DNA of 64,000 nt from 'Nostoc azollae' 0708 (GCF_000196515.1 NC_014248.1:1783501-1847500), one strand, 5' to 3'; shown: positions 20,340 through 30,230, numbered from the stretch's first letter. Notes: generated from the letters alone by a model not told the origin. Translations and numbers: made by a program.

Positions 20340-20851
20340 GGTGAAACTCCCTGCTTCATAACCTTAACCACAGCCTCAACGTGTAAACTGTATACCCAAA
20401 ACAGCTTGCTCCCCAAATAAACTTGCAAGAATACTAAGCAAATTAAAAACGTAGCAATACCAAGGTAACCAGGAGGAAGTTTTAGCGGATTGCGATGGCG
20501 TTCCGCCCGCCGTAGGTGATCGCGAATCATAAACCGCCAAGCTGTAATAGCAGCAATGATCGCCCCCAGTGACCAACCTATGAGTGTGTGAAAATTCAGT
20601 GTTGATTGAACTACTGAATACACTTGTGCCAGCCCTGCTTCGAACTGCCCAAAAACTATGGCTACGAAAGTTGCCATCGCTCCTACCAATATATTCCAAA
20701 ACGCTACCTCAAATAAGTGTGCATTGTATGTAGAATGACCTAATATATCGCAAATAAACGAGAAGAACACCATCGCTATGAAATGTACAACGATGGGGTG
20801 TATGGGGTCGGGGTAGGGGAGGTTTTGGCTATTAAGAGTCAGAGCAAACAT
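20336..20851 (-). CDS. DUF2231 membrane protein, first gene of the cox cluster
   Basis: The 171-residue protein has about four hydrophobic spans and the family motif PDPIHPIVVHFIAMVFFSF near its start. The two conserved His residues there could bind haem or metal, which is inference. A GGAGAAAGCG lies just before the ATG at 20851. It is the promoter-proximal gene of the operon DUF2231-DUF2231-coxB-coxA. The frame is open throughout. In relatives the set serves oxygen consumption by respiratory oxidases in heterocysts. Confidence 0.78.
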   Translation of the reverse strand: MFALTLNSQNLPYPDPIHPIVVHFIAMVFFSFICDILGHSTYNAHLFEVAFWNILVGAMATFVAIVFGQFEAGLAQVYSVVQSTLNFHTLIGWSLGAIIAAITAWRFMIRDHLRRAERHRNPLKLPPGYLGIATFLICLVFLQVYLGSKLFWVYSLHVEAVVKVMKQGVSP

Positions 20852-21375
20852 CGCTTTCTCCTTGAGATATCCAGGTGCTCTGAATAACTTATCTGAGTAA
20901 AAACAAAATTTATTGTTGAATTCATATATTGAATTTGCTAGGAAAATTATTCTTCAATAAACGATTCTCTCAGAGAGATCACATAATAAATACAACTAAA
21001 ACACTATCGTAAGATAGATCTTCTTCAAAAATAAAATATTCATCTTTATTACCGAAGTCACTATTGTTTTTAACCAAAATCAATAAATCTAAAAATCTTC
21101 ATAAGCTATATTTTCTTTTTAAGAAACAAGTACTGCTACCTGCATGCTTTCAACATGTCATACAATTATGAAAAGCAAATGAAAACTTTATATACCTTGG
21201 GATAGAAGTATTTGTTCTTCTCATAGTTGGAGGTGATCACCAACGCAAACTCATAGATTAATGCCAGGATTGAATAAATACCTATCAATTAATTAAATAC
21301 GTAACCCTGTAATTTGTGTGAGTGGGTTAGCAATAGTTTAAGTAGAAAATATACTCCATAATACAGGACTTATGT
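20852..21375. other. Upstream region of the cox cluster
   Basis: About 520 AT-rich bases with no gene. It should hold the promoter of the DUF2231/cox operon. I see no clear NtcA site or other operator. The right end grades into the transposase remnant at 21.4 kb. Confidence 0.4.
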
Positions 21376-21429
21376 AACTGGCACAAATAGGGGGCGGGAT
21401 ATAGCCCTGGCACGGAACAATTTAACTCA

Positions 21430-21885
21430 AACCAAGCGCATAGGAAGACTGGGGCGTTTTAGTTGCTGAATTAAATAATTAGAAAGCAATCTATGCTTGT
21501 TTTAATAAACAGTTTGACCAGTTTGATAGGCTAAATTCTTTAATCTAATCCAAACCAACATTGCACAAGCAATATGATTTCTTTGAAGCCTAGCTTTACG
21601 ACATTGACAAGATTCAATGCCAGTTATTTTTTTAATCTCTCGGTGAAACTCCTCAATTTTCCAACGAATTTTACACACCTCTTGTACAACATTCGTAGAA
21701 CTTTGAGATAAATCCTTAGTAGCGACATAATCCGTTCTGTTGGTAGAAACAGCAACCCGGAATAGTTTCACTTTTTTCTGAGCGGGAAACCCTTTAATTT
21801 TTATAATTTTACCACATTCTAACTCTTCAGTACTCCATTCTCATAATTCAATAGGTTTATCTTTTTCTTTGGCAAATGTATCATC
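21430..21885 (-). pseudogene. DDE transposase fragment, C-terminal part
   Basis: Reads TFAKEKDKPIEL, a stop, EWSTEELECGKIIKIKGFPA and LFRVAVSTNRTDYVATKDL. It goes on with KIRWKIEEFHREIKKITGIE, SCQCRKARLQRNHIACAMLV and WIRLKNLAYQTGQTVY. The EEFHRE(I/L)K..TG motif contains the catalytic Glu of IS4/IS701-type DDE transposases common in cyanobacteria. The N-terminal half with both Asp residues is absent, so this is a relic. It is not the same family as the two IS701 copies nearby. Confidence 0.7.
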
Positions 21886-22729
21886 AACTAACCGATCCTT
21901 TTTTAAAGGGCAATATGATAAAGGATTTAGTGCTGGAGAAGTAGATAGCGAATTCCGAGACAAAACTAAAACTGCTGTAATAGCCTTCCAAAGGTCAGTA
22001 AATCTCGATTTAGATCGGGAAGTAGCGACACAGACTTGGAAAGCTTTAATTACTAGTCCTTATCCTGATCCTGGTAGTGGTAATAATGATGTAGCTTTTA
22101 GCCTAGTAAAATTTGAGGATGTTGGCTCAATCGTAGAGACAGGCTTTTTCTTTCCAACTAATTTTGGGAGCCGATTTGCAAAGCCAGCAATTTCGTCCAA
22201 TCCTAAGAGATGGCTAGGAGAAGCAGGACAAAGAGCACGGTATATTCAAGATAAAGATATGCCTGTTATCAAAGATCCACAACATCGTTGTCAAGATCAA
22301 ATTCGTCAAGTAATTGAGTACTTCAATGTTGAAGATAATAATAACGCAAGATACTAGCCTCAAGGTGGACAAACCTTCTACAATATATTTGCTAGAGATG
22401 TAATGCGCTGTCTACGTGCCCCTTTAACTCACTGGATTGGTGAGAAATAACAGGAAGCCAATGATATGCATGACTGGTTAAGTAGCCCTGGAAATGGATC
22501 AAGTAAAGTGAGTGCTAGTGAAGCACCACAAGCTACAGCAAAAGGGATTCCTGCTTTAGTCTGTTAGAAAAATCCAGGCGGAATCGGATATATAGCTGTA
22601 GTCCGTCCTGAATAGGGTGAGCCAAATAACCTGCGGATTGCTCAAGCCGGTGCTAAAAACTTTGCTAATGCTCTGAAGTCTAAAGGGTTTGGGGATCGAG
22701 AAGTGAACCACTTTATTTACCAAGGCTAG
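21886..22729 (+). pseudogene. Peptidoglycan-binding domain protein, broken
   Basis: The frame reads YDKGFSAGEVDSEFRDKTKT, AVIAFQRSVNLDLDREV and ATQTWKALIT, a PG_binding_1 repeat. A C-terminal domain follows with CQDQIRQVIEYFNVEDN, FYNIFARDVMRCLRAPLTHW and IAQAGAKNFANALKSKGFGD. In-frame stops occur after NNNARY, IGEK, PALVC and VRPE, each where Gln, Trp or Glu is likely. The N-terminus merges with the transposase relic. It was probably a cell-wall-associated or secreted hydrolase-like protein. Confidence 0.65.
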
Positions 22730-22794
22730 ACTTATGGTTACATCAAGATAACATTGGTGAATTTGTAAAGATCTTTAGTGAACTGGTTCAGCAA

Positions 22795-24168
22795 TAGGGA
22801 GAGCTAAACACAGATTAAGCCCCAATGTAGCCCAAACTGACTTTATAAGTAAGAAGGAAAGACGTCCGGATTCAAGTTGAACCAATCAATAAATAGAAAA
22901 GATATGGCTGTTCTAAACGCTTCTAAAGCCTCAGTAAAAGTATTCAAAGGTTTCTTAGCCCACCTTCGTCTTAATCCTCCAGTTAACTGATGCCAAAGAA
23001 TAAAAGTGTAGGCACAGAAAACCAAAATAAAATGGCGCAGTAAACTACTGTTATCTCGAACTTGATATTCTTCGAGTCCTAACCATCCCTTGGCTTCCCT
23101 GTAGAAAACTCCTACCCAATTTCTTTGAGAATATGTATTGACTATCCACTGGGGTGTGATAACTGATGAAGAAACATTGGTAATAAAGTAGTTAATATCA
23201 GTGGCTTGAGAGACAGTAGAAGCGTCAATGACAATAGCAATATTCCGCTTTCCACTTAGGCCCAATATTTCTACTTCTTTAGTTACTACCCATAATGTTT
23301 TGGTTTTATCTAACTCCAGTTCAATTTCTGTAAAAGCCGTTTGGGGTAAACTTTGTGCTAATTCATCTAACCTAATTATTTGTGGACTATCCTCTTGGTC
23401 ACTGGTAAGGACTTTGCGATTTCCAGCTAATCCTCCTAAATACTTTAAATGCCGATTTTCTATCTTTAATAAGAAAGATGTATTGTTGCCATATGCAGCA
23501 TCTATAATTACTATTCCTGGTTGATAACCCCGGCTTAACGTTAGGTCTATCAATTTAATTCCTAACTCATGTTTCTTCTCAAATAGAGGTTCTTCTTTCC
23601 CTTTGGGTAAAGAATCATAACCGTGGTGATATAACTCTATATCTAATGGTAAGCTTTTACTGCCATCATATAGATGTGTTGTTACTACTACTATCCCATT
23701 ATCCGTGTTCCCAATTTCTCCAATATTATATTGTCTTCCTACTCCATCCCTCAAGTTCCCGCTTTTTCTATGGACATAATCATTAATTATTAAGCTAAAT
23801 CCTCTGGTGATTCTCGTCTGACTACACTTATTCATAATCTCTAATCGACGGTCATTGACTTGGGAAATGGACCAAGGTGCTTCAGTTAAAAAGTGGTGTA
23901 ATCGGTGGTAGGTCACCCCTAGGGCATTCTCTGCCATTTGAAGTAGGTTTTTTCTCTCACTTTCACGTAATAATCCCCCTAAATAATTCCTAAACTCTCT
24001 TTTCTGCGCCTTGTGAGTAAATACATTATCAAACCTTTGACACCATCTCTCAAAGCATGGTGGCATTGCTGCAGGAGTAGTTTCTTTCATCAGCTTCTTT
24101 TAATGTGAAAGCTATGGTGAAATTTCATTATACTCCTTTTTAATCTTAATTTTTGTCCAAATCCCGGT
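22795..24168 (-). mobile_element. IS701-family element, copy B (transposase intact)
   Basis: It carries an undamaged transposase frame. The ends are less clear than in copy A: about AGGGAGAGCTAAACACAG on the left and TTTTGTCCAAATCCCGG on the right, only partly complementary. The outer limits are approximate. Copies A and B are direct repeats 5.5 kb apart. Confidence 0.7.
22843..24090 (-). CDS. IS701-family transposase, full length
   Basis: At 415 residues it is full length for the family. It opens MKETTPAAMPPCFERWCQRF and contains a first Asp in GFSLIINDYVHRKSG, a second in QPGIVIIDAAYGNN and the Glu in WVGVFYREAKGWLGLEEYQV. Together these are the DDE triad of IS701/IS4-group transposases. 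There is no stop or frameshift, so it could still be active. It would act on IS701 ends, not on the IS1634 ends in this window. The imperfect ends of its own copy may limit mobility. Confidence 0.88.
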   Translation of the reverse strand: MKETTPAAMPPCFERWCQRFDNVFTHKAQKREFRNYLGGLLRESERKNLLQMAENALGVTYHRLHHFLTEAPWSISQVNDRRLEIMNKCSQTRITRGFSLIINDYVHRKSGNLRDGVGRQYNIGEIGNTDNGIVVVTTHLYDGSKSLPLDIELYHHGYDSLPKGKEEPLFEKKHELGIKLIDLTLSRGYQPGIVIIDAAYGNNTSFLLKIENRHLKYLGGLAGNRKVLTSDQEDSPQIIRLDELAQSLPQTAFTEIELELDKTKTLWVVTKEVEILGLSGKRNIAIVIDASTVSQATDINYFITNVSSSVITPQWIVNTYSQRNWVGVFYREAKGWLGLEEYQVRDNSSLLRHFILVFCAYTFILWHQLTGGLRRRWAKKPLNTFTEALEAFRTAISFLFIDWFNLNPDVFPSYL

Positions 24169-24555
24169 AATAATTGACAGTACTTCTAGTTAACACACCT
24201 TTTCCCGTTGGACACAACCATTAAGTATTTCCATCCTAAACTCCTCGATCCAACAGTTCAACTGCCCGGACTGTGGAGATATGTCGCTCTTTCTTGTTAC
24301 TATTACAGATTTTCATGGCCGTGCTCAACTTGCACTAACGTCCAATTTCAGCGAGTGAAAGTTTTCTGGGGATCCCACTATCTCAGCGGTTTATGGATTG
24401 TAGGCGTGATGAGTTACTCAAGTCGCGATATAGTGTATCTGTTGTTATTACATAGAGTGCTCTGTCTCTTTGATCAGAATTCAACGCTCTTGACAACGGC
24501 TAGGTAACCAGTTGAGGCAATGGTATCACTTAATAAGTGCCTCTAAAAGGATTAT
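24169..24555. other. Unassigned stretch between IS701-B and the resolvase relic
   Basis: About 390 bases. A 99-codon frame on the plus strand (24208-24507) has unlikely composition and no known motifs. A minus-strand reading contains RALYVITTDTLYRDLSNSSR, which is suggestive of protein but not recognised. I make no gene call. Confidence 0.4.
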
Positions 24556-25126
24556 TTATACGGCATATTCGGTTCTTATATCTGCAATATAGTTGTAGAG
24601 CGTTGGTTTAGAAATTCCCATCAAGTTACATATTTCAGTAACTCTATATTATTTACAGGTATAAAATACTACTTATAATTGACTTTCAGTTAGATCAAGG
24701 GCCTTTGGTCTGCGACCCCTATGACCACCTCCTCGTGCTGCTACAAGTCCCGCTGTAGTACGTTCACCGATAAGGTGGCGCTCAAATTCAGCCAATCCAC
24801 CGAACAAATGAAAAATTAATCTACCACTGTTATTCGTAGTGGTGATGGATTCTTGCAAGCTAGAAAGTGCAATTCCTCACTTATCTAAGGTTTCCATCAT
24901 TTCAATGAGATCCTTGAGCGATCTTCCCAAGCAGTCTAGCCGCCATACCAGCAAAACGTCACCAGTCCGTACTACTTACTTCCAATGCTAAGCAGAGTCC
25001 AGATCGTTCTACTTTTGCACCGCTTGTTCGGTCAGAGTAAATTTTCTCGCAACCTGTAAACTGCAAAGTATCCATTTACAAGTTTAGATTTTGGTCATCT
25101 GTTGAAATTCTGGCATAGCCTATCAA
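24556..25126 (-). pseudogene. Serine recombinase (resolvase family), broken
   Basis: Starting near 25126 the minus strand gives LIGYARISTDDQNLNL with the catalytic Ser, then a TAA where Gln is usual. It continues MDTLQFTGCEKIYSDRTSGA, a damaged stretch (VWRL-like residues, LGRSLKDLIEMMETLD) and ESITTTNNSGRLIFHLFGGL. Next come AEFERHLIGERTTAGL, RGGGHRGRRPKALDL and a C-terminal helix-turn-helix ending LMGISKPTLYNYIADI. Three or more lesions prevent expression. Resolvases of this kind belong to plasmids and Tn3-like elements, which fits a captured replicon. Confidence 0.82.
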
Positions 25127-25740
25127 TATACTTTAAACCCCAATAAGTAAATAAACTCGTTACCTAACAGGATATTTTACCATTGATATAATTACCAAGT
25201 TTCTTTACGGAACTTGATTTTGCTTGTGGTTCAGACTGACGGTAATAATAAAGGTAAGAAAAACCACTCGTTTTCTTACCTTTACAATTGCAATTAATCC
25301 TGGGTGAAGTTCAAATACTTTTGTTGATTAATTGGAGCATTTTCTGAGTAAACTGCTAAACAACTATTTAACAGGACTTTCGGTCACTTACATTCGATCC
25401 TGGTTTGAAAATCCCTTAATTGCAGGTTCAACCGATTAGAGTATTTTAGGTCCCTACCCCTATTAGGGTCTTAGCCAAGGTTGGAGGTCCATAATATGGA
25501 GGACCATTTCCAAGACTAAGAGTAGGAATTGACCATATGTTTAGGGAGACGGATGTTATTTAGGTTCTCAAAATTACCAACTTACTGCTGAGATGAGCAG
25601 GTATTTAGCTAAATGCTATGCTCAGTAACTTTGTGTTTTATACTTTCAGTTTTTGGCGAAAGTTGATCAGTATTTTAGGTCATCTTAATTGTCCAGGGAT
25701 TGATGATTTATGTGTCCAAGGTTATTGATATATTTATCTC
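25127..25740. other. Non-coding stretch, no gene recognised
   Basis: About 610 bases without a credible frame. Near 25464-25530 there is an imperfect palindrome (GGAGGTCC, a spacer, GGAGGACC, with CTTAG and CTAAG further out) that could fold, but I cannot assign it to an RNA family. The rest is AT-rich filler or very old gene debris. Confidence 0.35.
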
Positions 25741-25916
25741 TTATTATTAGGGGTGGACACAGAATTAGGATCTATGAAACTTGTCCTGCGTAGACGCAAT
25801 CTTAGCCTGATCCCGGTGTAGCCACCCTTGGAAAATCACTTGACGCTCATCCTGGGGTAGGACAAACTGGTAAACTCGTTCCCGGTTTTCTCTCGACCCG
25901 AAACCTGCCAATATAA
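25741..25916 (-). pseudogene. Probable C-terminal part of the SMP-30-like gene
   Basis: If IS1634 copies 1 and 2 are removed with one ATATAA, the frame of the SMP-30 half at 16685-17295 runs on here. SSGAHYI is then followed by GRFRVERKPG, PVCPTPG, stop, ASSDFPRV. Related lactonase-like propellers have a similar order at this point (HHIRRF.VE..., VCTPG.SDGFRV, from memory). The match is short and broken by stops, so the identity rests partly on the shared hexamer and strand. Confidence 0.4.
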
Positions 25917-28113
25917 CCCACCTTCCGCACCCTAACTGTACCCTAACTGTCACAGATAGTAGTACATACGAACTAAGGCTCCTGCAAGGAAGAAAAGGCT
26001 TAATGAGAATAGTATGATTAAAATGGCAATAGAGTGAGAGAATAAAGTTTTGTAAAGAAGATAAAAGAAAAGAAAATTTAATGATTTAAAAATTAAATTA
26101 GAACAGAAGAAGAAATGATTGAATCACAACAGGAGTTGTGGATAATTCTGTTGTGGAATCAAAGCTTCAAAAAATGGAAATTCAAAACCTAGACCATTTA
26201 GGTATAGTAGCAGGAATAATAGACATCATAGGAGTAGTAGAAATAATCCTTGAAATTGGAGAGAAAGTGAGTCCGGGTCATTTAGTAAAAGCCATGATAA
26301 TCAACGGGTTAGGATTTGTATAAAAACCCTTATATATGATATTTCCCTAAGATTTTGAAACAATCCCCTGTGACCATTTAATAAGAGCAGGAGTAACACC
26401 AGAATATCTCAAGGACGATAAACTGGGGAGATTCATGGATAAACTATTTATAAAAGGATTGGATAGAATATTCTTTATTGTCGCCTTAAAAGCAGCCCAA
26501 AAATTTGGAGTATCCCTATGAGCAGGGGAGCTAGACTCATCATAAATGGACGTACATTGGCAATATAATACCAGCTTACTAGAAGTAATATTTGAGAGTC
26601 AAAAAGTAGGAAATAATCAAGAACTAGAAGAATTAGCAGTAAAATCACCAAAAGAAATAACCATCACCTACGGTTATTATGGTGACCATAGACCGGAGTT
26701 AAAACAGTTGATCATAGAAATGATATGTTCAGGAGATGGAGACATACCAATATTTTTATAACTAGCATCGGGAAACCAAGCAGATTCATCATGCTTTGCT
26801 AAAATAGCAGTAGAGTACCAACAACAATTAAAAGTTAACAGTCTCATAGTAGCAGACTGGGCCTTATATACAGAATCAAATCTAAAAATGATAAATGATG
26901 TCAGATTTAAGCTGGTTATGTCCAGTGCCATTAAGCATAAAATCAGCACAATGATTAATATCAACATTACCAGAAACAGAATTTGTTGATGGTAACTTAC
27001 CCCGATATGAACTAGCTTCAAAAACAGTAAATTATCCAGGAATAGAACAAAGATGGTTAGTAGTGCAAAGTCAAGAAAGAAGAGAATCAGACCTGGGTAA
27101 ACTCTCACAAACAATTACCAAGGCACAATCAAAAGCTGTGCAAGATTTGAAAAAGTTATCACCAGAAAAATTTGCTTGTGAGGCTGATGCTATCAAGGGG
27201 TTATCTAACCTATTCAAAGAATTCAAATATCACCAAATTAACGAGAGTAAAGTTACCCAAACCAAATCTAACAAAAAAGATAGTTCAGGAGAGATATCCT
27301 CTGAAATATCAGCTACAGTCTCCCAGAATGAAAGTAAAATTAATACAGAATTTCTGAGGGCAGGGCGTTTTATTTTTGCTACAAACCTTTTAGATTCCAA
27401 TGAATTTACCCGTGACTCCATCTTGAGTGAATATAAAGCTCAATAGTCTTGCGAGAGAAGACCCATTATTTTTTGCAGACATTATTTTCTTAAAGAGTCC
27501 AGATAGAATAGAGTCCGTGGGAATGATGATGGGTTTATGTCTGCTGGTTTATACTTTAGGGTAACGACAAATTAGAACCCCTTTGAGAGAGTCTAAATCA
27601 ACAGTCAAAAATCAATTGGGCAAACCAACTGACCGCCCCACTTTACGCTGGATTTTTCCATGCTTTCAGTCTATTAATTTAATTATACTTAACCAAGAAA
27701 AACATATCTTTTACTGGATTCAAGAGAGAGATTTCATTATGAATCTTTTACCAGAGTATTGTTTTCCCTACTATCAATTACTTACCTAATTTTTCTCTCC
27801 ATTAATTTAATTTCTATGAGAAAATAACCTCATGTCTTTGATTTATAGCTCTATTTTACTAGAATTTCTTTTTTTACTTCAATCTATGAGTCTAAGTTAT
27901 GATTTATCTCTTGAATATCTTCATTTATCTGTTGACTCCTCTGGGCGGTGTTCTTTCTTATTGCTCCTTATTGAGAATAGCTTTTGATGCTATTTTTGGT
28001 GCTTTACTGTTTCTCCAATGCCTTTTATCACTGCATATGTTTCTTTTTATGCTCCCTTGGATTTTTTGTCTCCGTAATTTCTCTCTGTGGCATTTTATGG
28101 TGCCGAATGTGGG
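25917..28113 (+). mobile_element. IS1634-family element, copy 2
   Basis: Ends are CCCACCTTCCGCACC on the left and GGTGCCGAATGTGGG on the right; length is 2197 bases. It is inverted relative to copies 1 and 3. The left subterminal sequence holds an 11-base duplication (CCCTAACTGTA repeated) that is also in copy 3 but not in copy 1. The left flank hexamer is ATATAA, identical to the right flank of copy 1. The right flank is an AAA ATPase fragment. Confidence 0.88.
26138..27789 (+). pseudogene. IS1634-family transposase remnant, copy 2
   Basis: It is collinear with copy 3. It reads MDNSVVESKLQKMEIQNLDH up to MIINGLGFV and stop, then EYLKDDKLGRFMDKLF, more stops, EITITYGYYGDHRPELKQL, and QSQERRESDLGKLSQTITKA. 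After YKAQ there is another TAG. Sequence up to about 27.2 kb looks identical to copy 3. From there to about 27.78 kb it differs at roughly one base in twelve. Confidence 0.88.
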
Positions 28114-28261
28114 TTTTAATAATATTTTCTAGCTGATCAGCTAATAGTGTATGTCCCCTCTTGCATTCCTCCTCAATCACTAGGTACGTGTGTTTATCAA
28201 TCGCCTCTTGATCTGAACTGGCGATCACTCTAAAAAATCTCTTGAGAAGCTTTTCTTTCAT
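28114..28261 (-). pseudogene. AAA ATPase, N-terminal 49 residues, cut by IS1634 copy 2
   Basis: From ATG at 28261 (GAGAGG 5 bases upstream) it reads MKEKLLKRFFRVIASSDQEA, then IDKHTYLVIEEECKRGHTLL and ADQLENIIK. Then it runs into the end of copy 2. From memory, this is the N-terminal leader of a family of cyanobacterial AAA ATPases found beside peptidase or defence genes. The ATPase core is absent from the window. Confidence 0.55.
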
Positions 28262-28534
28262 ACTGCCTCTCAGTATCAATGAGAAGTTTTTATTTAGTTA
28301 TTATTATAATAATACACAATTTAATGTACAAGAAATTATAGCGCGATCTCCTTGTCTTTAATCATTATCTTTAAGTTAATGGAAGAAGATGGTACTAAAA
28401 GGGTTGAGGATTTGGGGTAAAACAGTGAAAGCAAATAACGTATCAAGGAAGCATTAGTGAGGTACACCCAAATCTTGTTTCACAAGGTTAGTAGCTTTGA
28501 AAATTCCATCAGTGAAACACCAGTTACAAACTTC

Positions 28535-29377
28535 TCACACAAGCTCCATAATTCTAGGTAAATTGTATGATTCAACAGGATAGTTGGTGATGAACAGCTC
28601 CTTGCCTTTGTCTGCCTTCTGCTGTTTGTAATTGTTCATCCCGTATTGCAACTGCCATTCATAAATATACGCAAAAGAAAAGTCATGCCGCACTTGTTCA
28701 CAGTTATCGTAAGTGATCAACCATTTGTGTGAACACTCTGACATCAGTTTGGCAAGGCGAGAATGGTCAAAACACGTATGCAAATCACCTTTCTTACCAT
28801 AGAGCTTAGATTGAGTCTTGCTGAGATATGGTGGATCTAGAAAGATAAATACATTATCCCCTGGTTCAGTAAGTAGGGTGCTGTAGTCCAAGTTAGTGAC
28901 ACGGGTATTAATAAAACAAGCATCCAAGGCTGCTAACCGCTCAATCGAAGAGTCTGTAAACCTACTTATGAAAGAAGCACTACTATAACCACCACTCTCA
29001 ATCGTTCCTGAAAAGGTAATCCGGTTAAGAACAAACAACCGCACAGCCCGCTCAAGTGGACTCATGGTACTTGTATCTGCGGCGGCGAGAGACTTAAACA
29101 AGGCACATCCATCTGTTGTTTGTTTTTTTATTTTCCAGATAGACTCAACTAACTCTGGTAGACTAGTTTTGACTTGATGCCAGAAGTAAAATAGTTCTGG
29201 GTTGAGATCATTAACCCAGCAAGGCATACTAGGGTGCTGCTGTGAAACATGAAAAAATACAGAACCTCCGCCAACAAAAGGTTCGCGGAACTCCTTAAAT
29301 GTAGATGGTAGGTAGTGAGCAATTTGAGGAATTGCCTTTTGTTTACCACCGGGATAACGTAATGGACTTTTAAGCAT
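28535..29377 (-). CDS. DNA adenine N6-methyltransferase (Dam/D12 class)
   Basis: The 280-residue protein has PLRYPGGKQKAI (residues 5-16) and FVGGGSVFF (34-42), which form the S-adenosylmethionine site. NRITFSGTIESGGYS (118-132) and the catalytic DPPY at 181-184 follow. This is the D12 or alpha-class adenine methylase family (Dam, DpnIIA, EcoRV type). The frame is intact. It lies directly downstream of a HaeIII-like restriction gene and its start overlaps that gene's end by 8 bases, which is typical of a restriction-modification operon. As the nuclease is dead, the enzyme now acts as an orphan methylase. The target site cannot be read from sequence. Confidence 0.92.
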   Translation of the reverse strand: MLKSPLRYPGGKQKAIPQIAHYLPSTFKEFREPFVGGGSVFFHVSQQHPSMPCWVNDLNPELFYFWHQVKTSLPELVESIWKIKKQTTDGCALFKSLAAADTSTMSPLERAVRLFVLNRITFSGTIESGGYSSASFISRFTDSSIERLAALDACFINTRVTNLDYSTLLTEPGDNVFIFLDPPYLSKTQSKLYGKKGDLHTCFDHSRLAKLMSECSHKWLITYDNCEQVRHDFSFAYIYEWQLQYGMNNYKQQKADKGKELFITNYPVESYNLPRIMELV

Positions 29378-30230
29378 AAGGAATTATCGTAGCAGGAAGC
29401 AGATTGTTTAGTGCTTTAGTATCGAATTTCAAACTAGGAGAGTTTTTTAGTTGGCTTGATGCAGTATGTAAGCGCATAGAAATTTCCCATCCATTGTCAA
29501 AAATCAAATTTACATACTGTTTGTTGAGCGTTGCTATCACGTTAGTAGGCATTTGGATTTGTCTAAACTACTGAATAGTTAGGATTTTGGCGTAGGTATC
29601 AACAATTATTTTGTAATAATTCAGATCACCAACAAGGTATTGAAATAAGTTAGTGGCACAAATGGAAGCATGGTGATTGATAAATTGGCTCACCAAATTA
29701 CAGATAGGAGTATATAAATACTCTTTAATCAAAGCAGGAGGTAATTCTGCAAAAAGCTTTGCCTGCCCGATATATTGCATGAACTCCTGTGTACTTGGTC
29801 GGTTTTATTGTCTAAACTGCTGCATCTGTGGGTCATTTTTAGCGTAACCGCAGTGAACTGGAGTTGTCCCAGGGCGTTGGTGTGTGAGTGCGGTATGGTT
29901 GTGTGTGAGTGATAAGTTGACTGTCCATGCTTTTGAAGTTACGCGAATGTCAGTAACATCATTTTGATTTTCATCTGGTAATCGATCTACTGTAATTGAT
30001 GGTTGCTAGGACAAGTGAAACTGAGGATTAAGCCAGAGTAGCAGCACCGCATTAGCCGCTAGTTCCAATTCATTTAAGAGTAATGAATTTAAGTCTGTTA
30101 ACCTGCTGGCATCTCTAAGTTGAGCATTATCAGCTCTAACTGTTAGGTTTATTCCTGGATGCGTTCTAATTATTACTTCTCTTATCAGGTGCTCTAATAC
30201 ACGACTATCCAGGTTTGAAAGGGGTGTCAC
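29370..30230 (-). pseudogene. HaeIII-like restriction endonuclease with three in-frame stops
   Basis: A single frame of 287 codons is cut by TAG at 30006, a TAA shortly upstream of the codons for RPSTQEF (near 29.81 kb) and TAG at 29568. The readable pieces VTDIRVTSKAWTVNLSLTHN, HTALTHQRPGTTPVHCGY, NLFQYLVGDLNYYKIIVDTY and FDNGWEISMRLHTASS with SLKFD recall the HaeIII endonuclease family (a nuclease core with DIR and a K/T-HNH segment, and an NGW...R.H.AS C-terminus). The position expected to be Lys reads Thr in SLTHNH. The partner is an adenine methylase, not the 5-methylcytosine methylase of HaeIII, so the assignment is of family only. Confidence 0.55.

Noticed and set aside
24208-24507. 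99-codon plus-strand frame between IS701-B and the resolvase
   Set aside because: Cys-, Tyr- and Trp-rich composition unlike real genes here, no ribosome-binding site and no known motif.
26677-27114. A 145-codon hydrophobic frame antisense to the IS1634 transposase, repeated identically at 33584-34021
   Set aside because: It is the shadow of the transposase frame on the other strand. It is conserved only because the two IS copies are nearly identical.
27899-28132. Hydrophobic 77-codon frame at the 3' end of IS1634 copy 2, also seen in copy 3 and partly in copy 1
   Set aside because: It lies in the subterminal DNA of the element, runs off into different flanks in each copy, and has no start signal. 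It is treated as chance.
8236-30230. Idea that in-frame TAA, TAG and TGA codons are recoded rather than stops
   Set aside because: All three stop codons occur in the broken genes, none occurs inside the core genes (murJ, recF, P-type ATPase, aarF), and many broken genes also have frameshifts and deletions.
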